Shown: piece after piece, positions 29,533 to 39,910 of the stretch | Layout of the letters: every line of letters begins with the position of its first letter | Numbering within the stretch: position 1 is the stretch's first letter | Assembly (NCBI RefSeq): GCF_022669015.1 | Contig: NZ_JAKKSL010000001.1 | Coordinates: 1,408,059-1,472,058, forward strand | Direction: 5' to 3' | Source: Colwellia maritima | GTDB lineage: Bacteria > Pseudomonadota > Gammaproteobacteria > Enterobacterales > Alteromonadaceae | DNA: 64,000 bases | Notes under the pieces: model-generated | Told to the model about the DNA's origin: nothing | Databases searched by the model: none | What the model saw: the letters and a program-made list of their open reading frames with translations, nothing else | Program-made: the position numbers and the translations under genes

Positions 29533-31423
29533 ATGACAGACCAATATAATTCAGACTCCATTGAAGTACTTAGCGGCTTAGATCCCGTTCGCCACCGTCC
29601 CGGTATGTACACTGACACAACTCGACCAAACCATTTAGGTCAGGAGGTTATTGATAACTCGGTTGATGAAGCGCTTGCGGGACATGCTCAAAATATTAGC
29701 GTGATTTTAGACAGCGATCAGTCATTAGAAATAATTGATGATGGTCGAGGAATGCCTATTGATATTCACCCCGAAGAAGGTGTTTCAGGGGTTGAACTTA
29801 TCTTTTGTAAATTACACGCGGGGGCAAGTTCTCTAATAAAAACTATCAATTTTCGGGTGGTTTGCACGGTGTAGGTATTTCAGTGGTTAATGCGTTGTCT
29901 ACTCGTGTAGATGTTTCGGTTAGGCGTGACAGCAAAGTCTACGAAATGGCGTTTGAAAATGGTTATAAAGTAGAAGAGTTAAGGGAAACTGGCACGGTAG
30001 GTAAACGCAATACTGGCTCAAGGGTGAAATTTTGGCCTGATCCTAAGTATTTTGATTCTGCAAAATTTTCAGTATTAAAGCTCACTCACTTATTAAAAGC
30101 AAAAGCGGTATTGTGCCCAGGCTTAACCATTAAGTTTCATGACAAAATAGACAATAAAAAGTACGAGTGGTGTTACGAAGATGGACTAACTGATTACTTA
30201 AAAGAGTCGGTTCAAGGTTATGTAAGTTTGCCAGAACAACCTTTTGTTGGCGAATTTACTGCACAAAGTGAAGCTGCAAACTGGGCGGTTACTTGGTTAC
30301 CTGAAGGTGGTGAAAGTGTCGGCGAAAGCTATGTAAACTTAATCCCAACCGTTGCCGGTGGTACTCATGTGAATGGATTACGGCAAGGTTTATTAGAATC
30401 TATGCGTGAATTTTGTGAATTTAGGCATTTAATACCCCGAGGTTTAAAGTTAACCCCCGATGATATTTGGGATAAATGTAGCTATATTTTATCCATTAAA
30501 ATGCAAGATCCACAATTTGCGGGGCAAACCAAAGAGCGCTTATCTTCACGTCAATGTGCAGCGTTTGTTACAGGCGTAGTAAAAGACGCCTTTAGTTTAT
30601 GGCTTAATGAACATACAGATATAGCAGAACAATTAGCTGAATTCTGTATCAGCAACGCACAAAAACGTTTGCGTGCTAGCAAAAAAGTAGTCCGTAAAAA
30701 AATAACCCAAGGTCCTGCTTTACCCGGTAAACTAACAGATTGTGGTAGTCAAGATTTATCACGTACGGAACTATTTTTAGTCGAAGGTGACTCGGCGGGC
30801 GGTAGTGCAAAACAAGCACGGGACCGTGAAACTCAAGCCATCATGCCATTACGCGGTAAAATTCTTAATACGTGGGAAGTAGAGTCAGGACAAATACTTG
30901 CCTCGCAAGAAGTACATGATATTTCAGTTGCACTAGGTATTGACCCAGACAGTGACGATTTATCCGAACTGCGTTACGGTAAAGTGTGTATTCTAGCCGA
31001 TGCTGACTCGGATGGACTGCATATTGCCACCTTATTGTGCGCTTTGTTCACCCAAGACTTTTTACCCTTAGTACAAGTGGGCACGTGTATGTGGCAATGC
31101 CACCACTGTATAGAATTGACGTGGGTAAAGAAGTATTTTATGCCCTAGATGAATCTGAAAAAGACGGCATTCTTGACCGAATAGAAGCCGAGAAAAAACG
31201 CGGTAAAGTCAACGTACAACGTTTTAAAGGCTTGGGTGAAATGAACCCACTTCAGCTACGAGAAACCACCATGGACGCTAACACTCGCCGTTTGGTACAA
31301 CTTACCGCACTTGATGAAGAACACAGCGAAACCATAGAAATGATGGACATGTTACTTTCAAAAAAACGCTCAGGTGATCGTAAAGAATGGTTACAAGCTA
31401 AGGGTGATTTGGCTGTTGTTTAA
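29533..31423 (+). CDS. parE: DNA topoisomerase IV subunit B (two frameshifts)
   Basis: ATPase subunit of topoisomerase IV, which decatenates chromosomes. GHKL motifs are visible (DNSVDEA, DDGRGMP, then GGLHGVGISVVNALS), as are the TOPRIM motifs EGDSAGG and DADSDGLHIATLL. Frame breaks: the G5 run at 29820-29824 (one G lost) and the AA at 31075-31076 (one A lost before AGTGGGCAC). Joined length is ~630 residues, the same as E. coli ParE, with no residue block missing. Length and the cpdA-yqiA context separate it from GyrB. An essential gene, so the breaks are almost certainly errors. Confidence 0.95.
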
Positions 31424-31836
31424 TATGTTTGATTAAAACAAACGATATCAGAGCATAACCGTAGTTTACTTAAAGACAGTGAGTTAGTCGAAGAGGCAGT
31501 TGTCCGGAAATACCGTACAACTGCTGTCAATGCAAAAAATTATCAAGTTAATTATAATAACTTCGATGTTCAAATAAATGCTCAATATATTGACCGAAAC
31601 AATGTTTCGAAATAACCAATGAAGCTTGGTTGATATGACCAATAGATAGGTTAGTGATATTGATTATCAAATTATCAAATTATCAATAATTGATATTCAA
31701 TATAAAGGTGTGATGTTCTAAATGGTATAGCAGTTATTAGTTTTGTTGTTATACCAATTGGGCTTGGTTTTTTCCGTATTCACTGTTAAATTTTGTAATT
31801 AAAAGCGCTAACAATTACGGGTAGATCTATGTAAAA
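31424..31836. other. Intergenic region after parE with hairpin and short tandem repeat
   Basis: No gene seen. At 31496-31524 a hairpin pairs GCAGTTGT with ACAACTGC and CGG with CCG, separated by one mismatch; it may terminate parE though no T run follows. At 31663-31686 ATTATCAA is repeated three times in tandem, followed by the inverted TTGATA. The rest is AT-rich and lies downstream of both flanking genes. Confidence 0.5.
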
Positions 31837-32679
31837 CTAAAAAACCATACGCTTACTGACAAAACGTTTAGCATTATATTTACTAGCATTTTGACGATTA
31901 CGTTGTTCGTTAACTAACATATTGAATTCGTTCATGGATTGAATGAACTGTGGATTTTGAGAAATTATAGCCATTTCAGTATCTACATCACCAATATGTT
32001 TGATCATTGCTGCTTCAGCGGCTTTTGGATCTCGCTTAATGATCGCTTCTACTATTCTCGTGTGTTCCTCAATTACCGTCTCTTTATGCTTTATGCCCAG
32101 TAATCTTTTTAAATGTTTAACTCTACTCATTGCAGCTTTTGAGTTATCAAGCAAACGCCATGCACCTAATAACCCAAGATATTCAAATAATGAGCGATGA
32201 AATGTTTCATTAATTTCAATTAAACGTGCATTATCGTGTTCACTTTCAGCAATTGAAATTTCTTTAAGTAGTTGTTCTTGTTTTGTAATAATTGATTGCA
32301 ACTGCACTTGTTCAGATAACGTGATGCCTTTTTCAGCAAGACGTGCAACACAACCCCCTTCTAATTTCCCTCGAATAAAGCATGCTTCAAAATATCGTTC
32401 CAAACTAATAGGAGCAACAAAACTACCACTTTGGGGCATTATTTTTACTAGTTCATCGTTTGCTAAACGTATCAATGCTTCTCTTACAGGAGTTTTACTT
32501 ATTTCAAAAATAGCAGCGATTTCTTTTTCAACTAAAGGTGTTTCAGAAAGTAGAGACAGGTTAATAATTTTTTTGCGTAAAATTGAATATATTTGCTCCA
32601 CTAAGCTCCCTTCTTTTGTTAAGTCAGAAGCATTTATTATGTTATCGATACTTTTAATTTCAAAATTGAGTGTGTTCAT
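31837..32679 (-). CDS. GntR-family (FCD domain) transcriptional regulator
   Basis: 280 residues. N-terminal winged helix (~residues 25-95) with LVEQIYSILRKKIINLSLLSETPLVEKEIAAIFEISKTPVREALIRL in its expected layout. A C-terminal FCD ligand domain follows, with helices carrying NETFHRSLFEYLG and HTRIVEAIIKRD, whose histidines usually hold a metal near the effector. It is divergent from a TonB receptor gene. The gap contains several palindromes of the TTGGTATACCAA type seen with UxuR/ExuR-like FCD regulators, so local control and a sugar-acid-like effector are plausible but inferred. Confidence 0.87.
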   Translation of the reverse strand: MNTLNFEIKSIDNIINASDLTKEGSLVEQIYSILRKKIINLSLLSETPLVEKEIAAIFEISKTPVREALIRLANDELVKIMPQSGSFVAPISLERYFEACFIRGKLEGGCVARLAEKGITLSEQVQLQSIITKQEQLLKEISIAESEHDNARLIEINETFHRSLFEYLGLLGAWRLLDNSKAAMSRVKHLKRLLGIKHKETVIEEHTRIVEAIIKRDPKAAEAAMIKHIGDVDTEMAIISQNPQFIQSMNEFNMLVNEQRNRQNASKYNAKRFVSKRMVF

Positions 32680-32941
32680 TCAGTAGAAAACCCTTTTATA
32701 AGCAAAGATTGATGATAAGTAATCGCTGACTTTATATCTATTTATGATTATTTTTGCAAGTGAAAGGATTTTTCACAAATATTCTTATATTTGGTAATTG
32801 GTAAAGTATGTGAATTGGTAAGGTAGGTGTAGGTTACTGAATCCATGAAAATTACGTTTAATACTAATATTTTGATGGTACAAGGGCTTTTTACCAAAAT
32901 TTTGATATTTCCACTGTGTTTTTGGATGAATTGTAAGCTTC

Positions 32942-32953
32942 TTGGTATATCAA
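32942..32953. promoter_or_regulatory. GntR-type operator-like site 1
   Basis: TTGGTATATCAA, one base from the perfect palindrome TTGGTATACCAA known for hexuronate GntR regulators. It lies in the divergent GntR/TonB gap. Confidence 0.5.
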
Positions 32954-32967
32954 TTTTATTTATTGGT

Positions 32968-33007
32968 CTAATACAAAAATATTGATATATCAATTTTTTT
33001 GTATTAG
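32968..33007. promoter_or_regulatory. 40-bp near-perfect palindrome upstream of TonB receptor
   Basis: Outer arms CTAATACAAAAA and TTTTTGTATTAG (12 bp, perfect) and an inner palindrome ATTGATATATCAAT (14 bp) share the same centre; only the pair at 32980/32995 mismatches. The inner part matches the spacing of site 1 (TTGATATATCAA). It lies about 100 nt upstream of the receptor start. Likely an operator, with the outer arms as a second binding shell or a cruciform. Confidence 0.6.
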
Positions 33008-33046
33008 CATCATAAAACCACGATGGTATTATTTATGTGGTACATC

Positions 33047-33063
33047 AATTGGTATTGCCAATT
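33047..33063. promoter_or_regulatory. GntR-type operator-like site 3
   Basis: AATTGG and CCAATT arms around five bases (TATTG), close to site 1 in sequence but with one extra central base. 46 nt upstream of the receptor start. Confidence 0.4.
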
Positions 33064-33108
33064 AAATTAAAAAGAAGTACTTAAAACATAAAAAACTAGG
33101 GGATGACA

Positions 33109-36075
33109 ATGAAACTGAATAAAATTAGTTCGATCTATCGTAAGTCAAATAATAAAAAACGTAATGAGATCCTATTTGGGGCAGCATTATTATCAATGTT
33201 AACTATGCCTACATTTGCTGCCGATGAAGCTATTTCCAAGGCTGAAGCTGAAATTGAAGTGATACAAGTTACCGGTATGCTCTCAAGTTTAAAAGCTGCA
33301 GCGCTTTTAAAGCGAACTGATGATCGTATCGTAGATGCTATCGTTGCTGAAGATATAGGTAAGCTGCCAGACAATAACATTGCTGAAGCATTGCAACGTA
33401 TCACGGGTGTTTCAATCAGTCGTGATTTTGGTGTAGGCAATGCGGTTTCTATTCGTGGATTACCTCAAAACCGTGTTGAACTCAATGGTCGCTCTACTGT
33501 TGGTGACGATAGAAACGGTGTAAGTTTTGATGATTTTCCGGCAAGTTTTTTAAAAGCTGTTGAAGTAGTAAAATCTCCTACCCCTGAAATGATAGAAGGT
33601 GCATTAGGCGGAACTATTAGCATGAAAACTATCCGTCCGTTGGAGCTTGAAAAAACAATTGCTGCTATTTCACTTGATGCTGAATATGCGGATAAAGTTG
33701 AAAATGTAGCGCCAGTATTTAGTGCTTCTGTTGGTACTAATTGGGATCTTGGTGATAATGGTACTTTCGGTATTATGGGTATGGTTGCTTATCAAGACAG
33801 AGAGTTACGTCGCGACGAAGCCTTTAACCGTATAAAAGCATACGACCATACGTCGATAGAAGGGATTGATACTGCCTCTGCTAATACGCCAAGCGGTAAG
33901 TATATTATTGGCGATCAAAATACAATTGAAGAAAAAACTGAAACCCGCGAACGTACTGCATTAAATGTAAGCTTACAATGGGCACCTGCATCTGCTCAAG
34001 GTAATTTCTATTTGGATTTAAGTTCAACAGACCGGTCGGGTTCTCAAGACGCCTATTCAGTACTTGATGGCGGTAGTACTTTCATTGCTACAGCGGATAC
34101 TTATGAAGATTCAAATGGTCAGTTACGTAATTTTCAAATAGATAATGTTTCTGCCAGTCCGAAAGCATGGAATGAGTTTCGGGAAACTAAATCGATATCT
34201 AATGCTATTGGAGGTGAGTGGTATTTTACAGATAAACTACTTATCTCTGGTGAATATTCTATAGCAAAATCAGAAAGTACTAAGCCGAAAACAGAATTCA
34301 ATGGTCGTGCCATTAATCACGATGCTTTTGATGAATGGGCAGATAATTGGGATGGTTCGTCAAGTTTGCCAGGTTCAGCAACTCATACAAGTCTTGCTAC
34401 AATTGTTGGTAATGGTGATAATGTGTGGGGTATAACCTATGCAGATCCAGATATTTTCTCGGATCCTGATAATTTATCATTTCGTGAATACAAATATAAA
34501 CACACTAAAACTGACAATGAAGAAAAAGCGATACGTTTAGATGTTGTGTATTCTGAGCCTGCAGGTTTAGAGTGGGTTTCAGCAGTAAAAGCAGGTGTAC
34601 GTACCACCACACGTGATTATGAATATAACGAAAGTGCCTATAATGCTAAAGATCTTTACAATAAGATGACTAAGGATGGCATACCTTACGCTATTTGGCT
34701 TGATGAAGTAGAAGCTATGCATCCAGGTAGTACTAAAGTTGTGAACAATGGTAATACATTTGATCAAACTGGTTTTACCGGTCCAAACGACATTCTTACT
34801 TATCGAGTTTTTGATGCGAATCAAATGTCAGATGCGGAAGGTACTTTTGCTAAAGTACAAAGTATGCTTTCAGGTACTAACTATGCAACAACGGGAAGTT
34901 TAGCGTCAAATTTAACTTATGAAGAATCAGCATATCGTGATATTTCTGAAGATACCACAGCGGTTTATTTACAATTTAATTTAGATTTTGATGAGGTTCG
35001 TGCCATTGTCGGTGGTCGTTATTTAAACACTGAGATTACGTCGGCAGCATACCAAGATGGCGTGATTGTTAGTGATACTATTGATTATAATGATTTCTTA
35101 CCAAGCCTAAATGTAACGTGGGATTTTAATGACGAAACCCTTGTTCGTTTTGCCGCAGCTAAAGTAATGCGTAGAGCCGACTTTGGTCAACTTAGCCCAA
35201 CATTTGATTATGATAATTCATTTGTTAACGCTAGTCGTGGGAATATTGCACTAGAACCCTATCGAGCTACTCAATATGATATTTCAGTAGAGCATTATTT
35301 TGGTGCGGGTAATATGGTTTCCGCAGCATTATTTTACAAAGATGTAGCATCCTTTTTAACCAATGAAACCTACTGTGGTTATGATGCAGCGGCTTTAGCT
35401 GAACAAAATACAGCGGAATTTGATAATATTTGTATTCGTCCTGATGCAACTAGTGAAACCTCGTCAATTGTTACTACAAATGATTTGGATGAATTTAATG
35501 CCTTAAATGCTGCGGGTAGAACGGGTATCAATGTAAGCCTAGAAACTAATGGTGAAAACGGAACGGTTCAAGGCCTTGAGCTTGGATATCAACAAAACTT
35601 TGACTTTTTACCCGGTGCATTGTCTGGTTTAGGTTTCTTGGCAAACTATACCTATGCTGATAGTGAACAACCCAATGGTAATCCGCTTTTAGATATTTCT
35701 AAAAATACGCTTAATGCACAAATTTACTGGGAATATGAAGATGTTGCATTACGTTTAGCTTACACCTTCCGCGATAAATACTTATATAGTGAAAATGAAA
35801 AACGCGTTGTGACTATTGGTTCAAAAGTGTTGGATAATTCTACTAGTGACTCATCCGATCCAGAATATGATGCAACAACGGGGAATAATTATCGTGATGA
35901 CGCAAGCCAATTAGATTTCTCTGCAAGTTGGAACATTAATGAAAACTTTACCTTAGTGGGTAATGTAACTAACTTGACCGCAGAGCCAATTAGCTTCTCA
36001 ACTGAGCTAGGATCTAAATGGAAATTTAGTGAATCTGACCGTCGTTTCACCGTTGGTATTCGTGCTAAGTTCTAA
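33109..36075 (+). CDS. TonB-dependent outer membrane receptor
   Basis: The ATG at 33109 is chosen because AGGGG ends six bases before it; the ATG at 33103 is too close. ~988 residues: an N-terminal signal (LLSMLTMPTFAADEA), a plug domain (~55-180) with DNNIAEALQRITGVSI, the SIRGLPQNRVELNGR loop and GALGGTISMKT, then a 22-strand-type barrel ending in the aromatic RRFTVGIRAKF. It resembles the large TonB-receptor subfamily of marine Alteromonadales that take up oligosaccharides. The divergent GntR gene and operator-like sites suggest substrate-induced expression. The substrate cannot be named, and no carbohydrate enzyme is adjacent. Confidence 0.9.
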   Translation: MKLNKISSIYRKSNNKKRNEILFGAALLSMLTMPTFAADEAISKAEAEIEVIQVTGMLSSLKAAALLKRTDDRIVDAIVAEDIGKLPDNNIAEALQRITGVSISRDFGVGNAVSIRGLPQNRVELNGRSTVGDDRNGVSFDDFPASFLKAVEVVKSPTPEMIEGALGGTISMKTIRPLELEKTIAAISLDAEYADKVENVAPVFSASVGTNWDLGDNGTFGIMGMVAYQDRELRRDEAFNRIKAYDHTSIEGIDTASANTPSGKYIIGDQNTIEEKTETRERTALNVSLQWAPASAQGNFYLDLSSTDRSGSQDAYSVLDGGSTFIATADTYEDSNGQLRNFQIDNVSASPKAWNEFRETKSISNAIGGEWYFTDKLLISGEYSIAKSESTKPKTEFNGRAINHDAFDEWADNWDGSSSLPGSATHTSLATIVGNGDNVWGITYADPDIFSDPDNLSFREYKYKHTKTDNEEKAIRLDVVYSEPAGLEWVSAVKAGVRTTTRDYEYNESAYNAKDLYNKMTKDGIPYAIWLDEVEAMHPGSTKVVNNGNTFDQTGFTGPNDILTYRVFDANQMSDAEGTFAKVQSMLSGTNYATTGSLASNLTYEESAYRDISEDTTAVYLQFNLDFDEVRAIVGGRYLNTEITSAAYQDGVIVSDTIDYNDFLPSLNVTWDFNDETLVRFAAAKVMRRADFGQLSPTFDYDNSFVNASRGNIALEPYRATQYDISVEHYFGAGNMVSAALFYKDVASFLTNETYCGYDAAALAEQNTAEFDNICIRPDATSETSSIVTTNDLDEFNALNAAGRTGINVSLETNGENGTVQGLELGYQQNFDFLPGALSGLGFLANYTYADSEQPNGNPLLDISKNTLNAQIYWEYEDVALRLAYTFRDKYLYSENEKRVVTIGSKVLDNSTSDSSDPEYDATTGNNYRDDASQLDFSASWNINENFTLVGNVTNLTAEPISFSTELGSKWKFSESDRRFTVGIRAKF

Positions 36076-36590
36076 TGATATTAATAAGTGTCTTGAGTAT
36101 TTTTATGTACTCTATAGGCACTTGATCCTACCCTAGAGTTTTGTCAGAAAAGTAAGAGCAAATAAAATTTGTACCCTTATTACTTTTCTGACAATAATAA
36201 TACATGGATGTGGTATTTGAGGGAAAATATAAGTTTATGCCCTCAATACGCCTCACACTTTTTAATTCTTGCTACTAGATAACCTCAGCTCGGCATAAAT
36301 AAATGTTCTTCTAGTAGCTATTTTTACTAACTTCGGCGTTAAATTCACTTGCAATAGCGTCCGATTAACACGTAAATAAGCCTTGCTTATTTTGCGGGCT
36401 AAAGTAGTAAAACTATCAAGCTAGAAGTGAACCGAAATTTTAATGTTTTATTTTCAAAAAGTTAACCATGTCTTAAACCGAGCTCAGGTTAAATAAACAG
36501 AACATAAAGTCAATTGATTGTTCTTACTGGCTTTCTTTAATAATCGCTTTATACTAGTTTCATACTCATATTTCTAGGTAATTAGTATTC
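36076..36590. other. Intergenic region with inverted repeats after TonB receptor gene
   Basis: No gene seen. A weak hairpin (AAGTG...CACTT) lies at 36086-36124. A perfect 15-bp inverted repeat TTGTCAGAAAAGTAA sits at 36141-36155 and 36180-36194 with a 24-base spacer. A 7-bp stem (TTGAGGG/CCCTCAA) lies at 36217-36246. These may end the receptor transcript. From 36250 to the next start nothing further was recognised. Confidence 0.45.
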
Positions 36591-38534
36591 TTGGTTAAAT
36601 TATTTACAAGAATTTTGGTCACATTCTTTTATGCTTTGATAGCAGCCCAAGCGAGTGTGATGGCTGCGGTTCAAAATGTAGAGGAGGGGATTGAAGGCTT
36701 TGACGAAGCGGTTATAAATATTGAAAAGCTAGTGGATAGCAATACACCGGCGGCGCAACTTCAATTAAAAAAATATGGCGACCACTTTAACGATCTAGCA
36801 TTAAAACAAAAAATAACCTACCTAGACTTATTAACTGATATCTATATTACTCAAGGTCAATTTCATTTAGCAAAACAATTGACCACAGAGGGATTGTCAC
36901 TAACTTTAAACCTTTCTAGCCCCAGTTTACTCATTTCTGAATTACTTTATAATCGCGGGTTTGCTAATGAAAGTATTGGTGAAATTGAACTTGCGACTAA
37001 AGATTATGAAAGCGGCTTAGAGTTGGCTAAATCACTACATGATAATGTGTTAACTGCTCGGGGGTTAGTCAATTTAGGCGCAATTTACTATTTAACTGGT
37101 CGGTATGAGAATTCGTTAATTGTTCTAAATGATGCTTACAATATTGCCAAACAAACTACTGATGAAAAACTCAAAGGTTCAGTAAACTCAGAGTTAGGTA
37201 TTTTGTATGCGCATCTGGACAGAAATAAACAAGCAATGGTTTATTATCAGCAGTCTTATCAACACTATAAAAATGCCAATAAAACAGTTTTGTCCTTGAA
37301 TTCATTGGTTAATATGGGACTTAATTATTTATCTGAAAAACAATACGACGATGCCATTCAAGCGTTTGAAACCGTCATTAATGAAGCACGAAATATAGAT
37401 GAGTTTGCTATAAATCAAATTATGTATAGTACTTATTCTGGTTTATCGAGGGGTAATCTTAAGAAAAAAGAAGCTAACCCTGAGGCTAGTTATCAATATT
37501 TACTATTATCTAAGCAGTATTTAGAGAATATTGAACAATACGATACAGAACGACGATATTATATTGACGAAGCGTTTGTGTTATTTGAGCTTGAACGGTT
37601 TGATGAAGCGCTCAACAGCATTGCCAAAGTAGAAAATATATTCGCATTGCATGCACCTTTAGGGCACTTAAGAAAACAGGGTCACATTAACGTTATAGAC
37701 CTAAAATCAAAAATATATTTTCAGCAAGGGCATTATCAGAAGGCCTATGAATTACAAAATCACCGGTTGTCATTAACGCGAGCATTACGGGATGAAAGGC
37801 ATACGCAATCTATTGCTGAAGTACGCTTGGCGCTAGAAGCAAAAGAGGCAGATTTACAGAAGAAGGTTTTAAAAAACAAACAAACATTACAAGAAATAAC
37901 ATTATTAGAAGCAGAGGAAAAACAAGAACAGCAAAAATTATATTTACTTTATATTGCTGTTGTAGCCTTAGTTTTTGCCTGGTTATTGGTTAAGTTAGTG
38001 CAAGGGCAGCATAAATTATATAAAGCTTCTAGTTTAGATGCGTTAACCGGTATCGCTAATCGTAATGAGGTAATGAGAAAAGGAAAAAAATTATTCTATC
38101 AAGCTAAAATGAAAAAGAATAATTTTAGTGTTCTGATGATTGATATAGATTATTTTAAAAAAATAAATGAACAATTTGGCCACAGTGAGGGGGATATTGT
38201 ACTGAAAAAAGTGGTGGAATTGGGTAAAGAGTTTATGCGAAAAACAGATGTTTTTGGTCGCTTTGGCGGAGAGGAATTTATTGCCTTTTTACCCCATACA
38301 TCTTCTGAACAAGCGAAAATGATTGCGGAACGATTTAGACGCTCAGTTGAGACAAATGATTGGGGCAATATTAAAGCGTCACAAGCACCCTTTAATATTA
38401 GTATTAGTATTGGTGTCGCTAACAGTGTTGATTTTCTCAATGAAGAAGGATTCGATTTAGCTATGCTAATTAATAAAGCTGATCAATTGCTGTTCTTAGC
38501 TAAAGCTCAAGGTCGGAATCAGGTATGCACCTAA
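36591..38534 (+). CDS. Exported TPR-repeat diguanylate cyclase
   Basis: 647 residues from a TTG start. Signal peptide (FTRILVTFFYALIAAQASVMA), then several TPR units (~60-380; for example LVNLGAIYYLTGRYENSLIVLNDAY), a coiled coil, a membrane helix (LYLLYIAVVALVFAWLLVKL, ~445-465) and a GGDEF domain. The active site is GGEEF (~559-563) with an intact RxxD inhibitory site RKTD just upstream. It should sense a periplasmic protein or peptide through the TPRs and make c-di-GMP inside the cell. Its stop TAA overlaps the next gene's ATG, so the two are coupled. Confidence 0.88.
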   Translation: MVKLFTRILVTFFYALIAAQASVMAAVQNVEEGIEGFDEAVINIEKLVDSNTPAAQLQLKKYGDHFNDLALKQKITYLDLLTDIYITQGQFHLAKQLTTEGLSLTLNLSSPSLLISELLYNRGFANESIGEIELATKDYESGLELAKSLHDNVLTARGLVNLGAIYYLTGRYENSLIVLNDAYNIAKQTTDEKLKGSVNSELGILYAHLDRNKQAMVYYQQSYQHYKNANKTVLSLNSLVNMGLNYLSEKQYDDAIQAFETVINEARNIDEFAINQIMYSTYSGLSRGNLKKKEANPEASYQYLLLSKQYLENIEQYDTERRYYIDEAFVLFELERFDEALNSIAKVENIFALHAPLGHLRKQGHINVIDLKSKIYFQQGHYQKAYELQNHRLSLTRALRDERHTQSIAEVRLALEAKEADLQKKVLKNKQTLQEITLLEAEEKQEQQKLYLLYIAVVALVFAWLLVKLVQGQHKLYKASSLDALTGIANRNEVMRKGKKLFYQAKMKKNNFSVLMIDIDYFKKINEQFGHSEGDIVLKKVVELGKEFMRKTDVFGRFGGEEFIAFLPHTSSEQAKMIAERFRRSVETNDWGNIKASQAPFNISISIGVANSVDFLNEEGFDLAMLINKADQLLFLAKAQGRNQVCT

Positions 38535-39765
38535 TGGTAAAGTTATTTATTATATTACTTTGTTTATGTATGAGTATGTCTAGTGATAGCTTATTTGCCG
38601 AAACGAATGATAAAGAAGAAAGGCAAACGTTAACTCAGGTTAGCGAGCTCTCGGTGCGTCCAGATATCGTCACTTTGACAGAACTAGCAACACAAAATCC
38701 TAATCAAGCCCGATACTTGATCAATAATTTACCCACAGATAGAACCATGTTTAATTATGCCGAACAGTATTTATTATTATTAGCGCAAGCAAAAATAAAA
38801 CAGTACGAACAACAACATAATGCAGTGATATCGCTTATTGAAAAGGCAAAACTATTAACCAAATATATCGTGAAAAAGCAATTAGACTTACCCCTGTTCT
38901 CTGATGCTTATTTAGTGCAGGCCACAAGTTATGCCGCGCTAAAAGACTATAAGAATGCTTACGAAAATAAGAAAACTTTTGTTGATGATTACAATGATTA
39001 TAGTGATACAAAACGTGAGAACACGATTGAAAAATTAACTAAAAAATATGAAGTAGCCAATAAGAATCAAGAAAATGAATTGCTTGAAAACCAAAATAAA
39101 TTAAAGGCATTACATCTTAATGCAGTAAAACAGCAACAGCAAGATTTGCAGAAAAAAATCATGTTAATTTTTTCGACTATTTTACTCTTTGTCTTATTAT
39201 TTTTGCGTCAGTTTAAAGTAAGAAAAAAATTAATACTCCTAGCAAAAACTGACAGCTTAACTACTTTGTTAAATAGAGCGGCATTATTTAAAGCGGGTCA
39301 TGTATTAGTTAAAAAAGCGAAGGAAGAAAATCTTGAATTAAGTGTTTTATTATTTGATATCGATTTTTTCAAATTGCTTAATGATGAGTTTGGGCATTCA
39401 GCGGTGATGCGGTTTTAAAGAAAATAGCACAGTTGGTGAGTGAAACAATGCGTTCTCGCGATGTTTTTGCTCGCTTAGGGGGAGGACAATTTGCTGCCAT
39501 TTTGCCTAGTTCAGATCTTAGTCATGCAAAAGCTATTGCCGTACGAGTATTAGAAAAAATAGCCCGCTATAATTATAGCGAACTGGGCGTTAAGCAAAAT
39601 GTTACGGTAAGCTTAGGTGTTGCTAATATAAAAGATACGGAAAGAGAATTTGATGATATTCTACATGCGGCCGATTTAGCAATGCATCAAGCAAAAGCGC
39701 GGGGCCGAAATCAAATAGTGAGTTACGAAACTATTGTTGAAGATCAAGAAAGGCGTCACCACTAA
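38534..39765 (+). CDS. Second exported GGDEF protein with degenerate active site (one frameshift)
   Basis: The ATG at 38534 shares a base with the previous stop (TAATG). The N-terminus MVKLFIILLCLCMSMSSDSLFA is a signal peptide that begins like the partner's. A short helical periplasmic part follows, then a membrane helix (IMLIFSTILLFVLLFLRQF) and a GGDEF domain. One G lost at 39403-39404 splits the gene; corrected length is ~410 residues. The active-site motif reads GGGQF instead of GGDEF/GGEEF and the RxxD site reads RSRD. An inactive or regulatory partner of the upstream active cyclase is likely. Confidence 0.8.
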
Positions 39766-39910
39766 CTTTTTGAATTCACTTGGCTATAAAAATCAGATAA
39801 GCTGTGTTTTATATAGCTATTTTTAGTCATATTTATCACGTTCAACTACGAGAAATAGTTCGCGTCCATAGATGCGATATTAATGTTTATGATAATAGGA
39901 AAACCATTGC

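Noticed and set aside
29533..31423. Calling this gene gyrB
   Set aside because: The ~630-residue length, lack of the GyrB insertion and the cpdA-yqiA neighbourhood all point to parE.
31663..31686. Short tandem repeat (ATTATCAA x3) as a possible CRISPR or iteron array
   Set aside because: Units are 8 bp with no spacers, only three copies, and no replication or cas gene is near.
32748..32993. An 81-residue minus-strand frame in the GntR/TonB gap
   Set aside because: No ribosome site, no ATG start, odd composition, and it runs through the palindromic operators.
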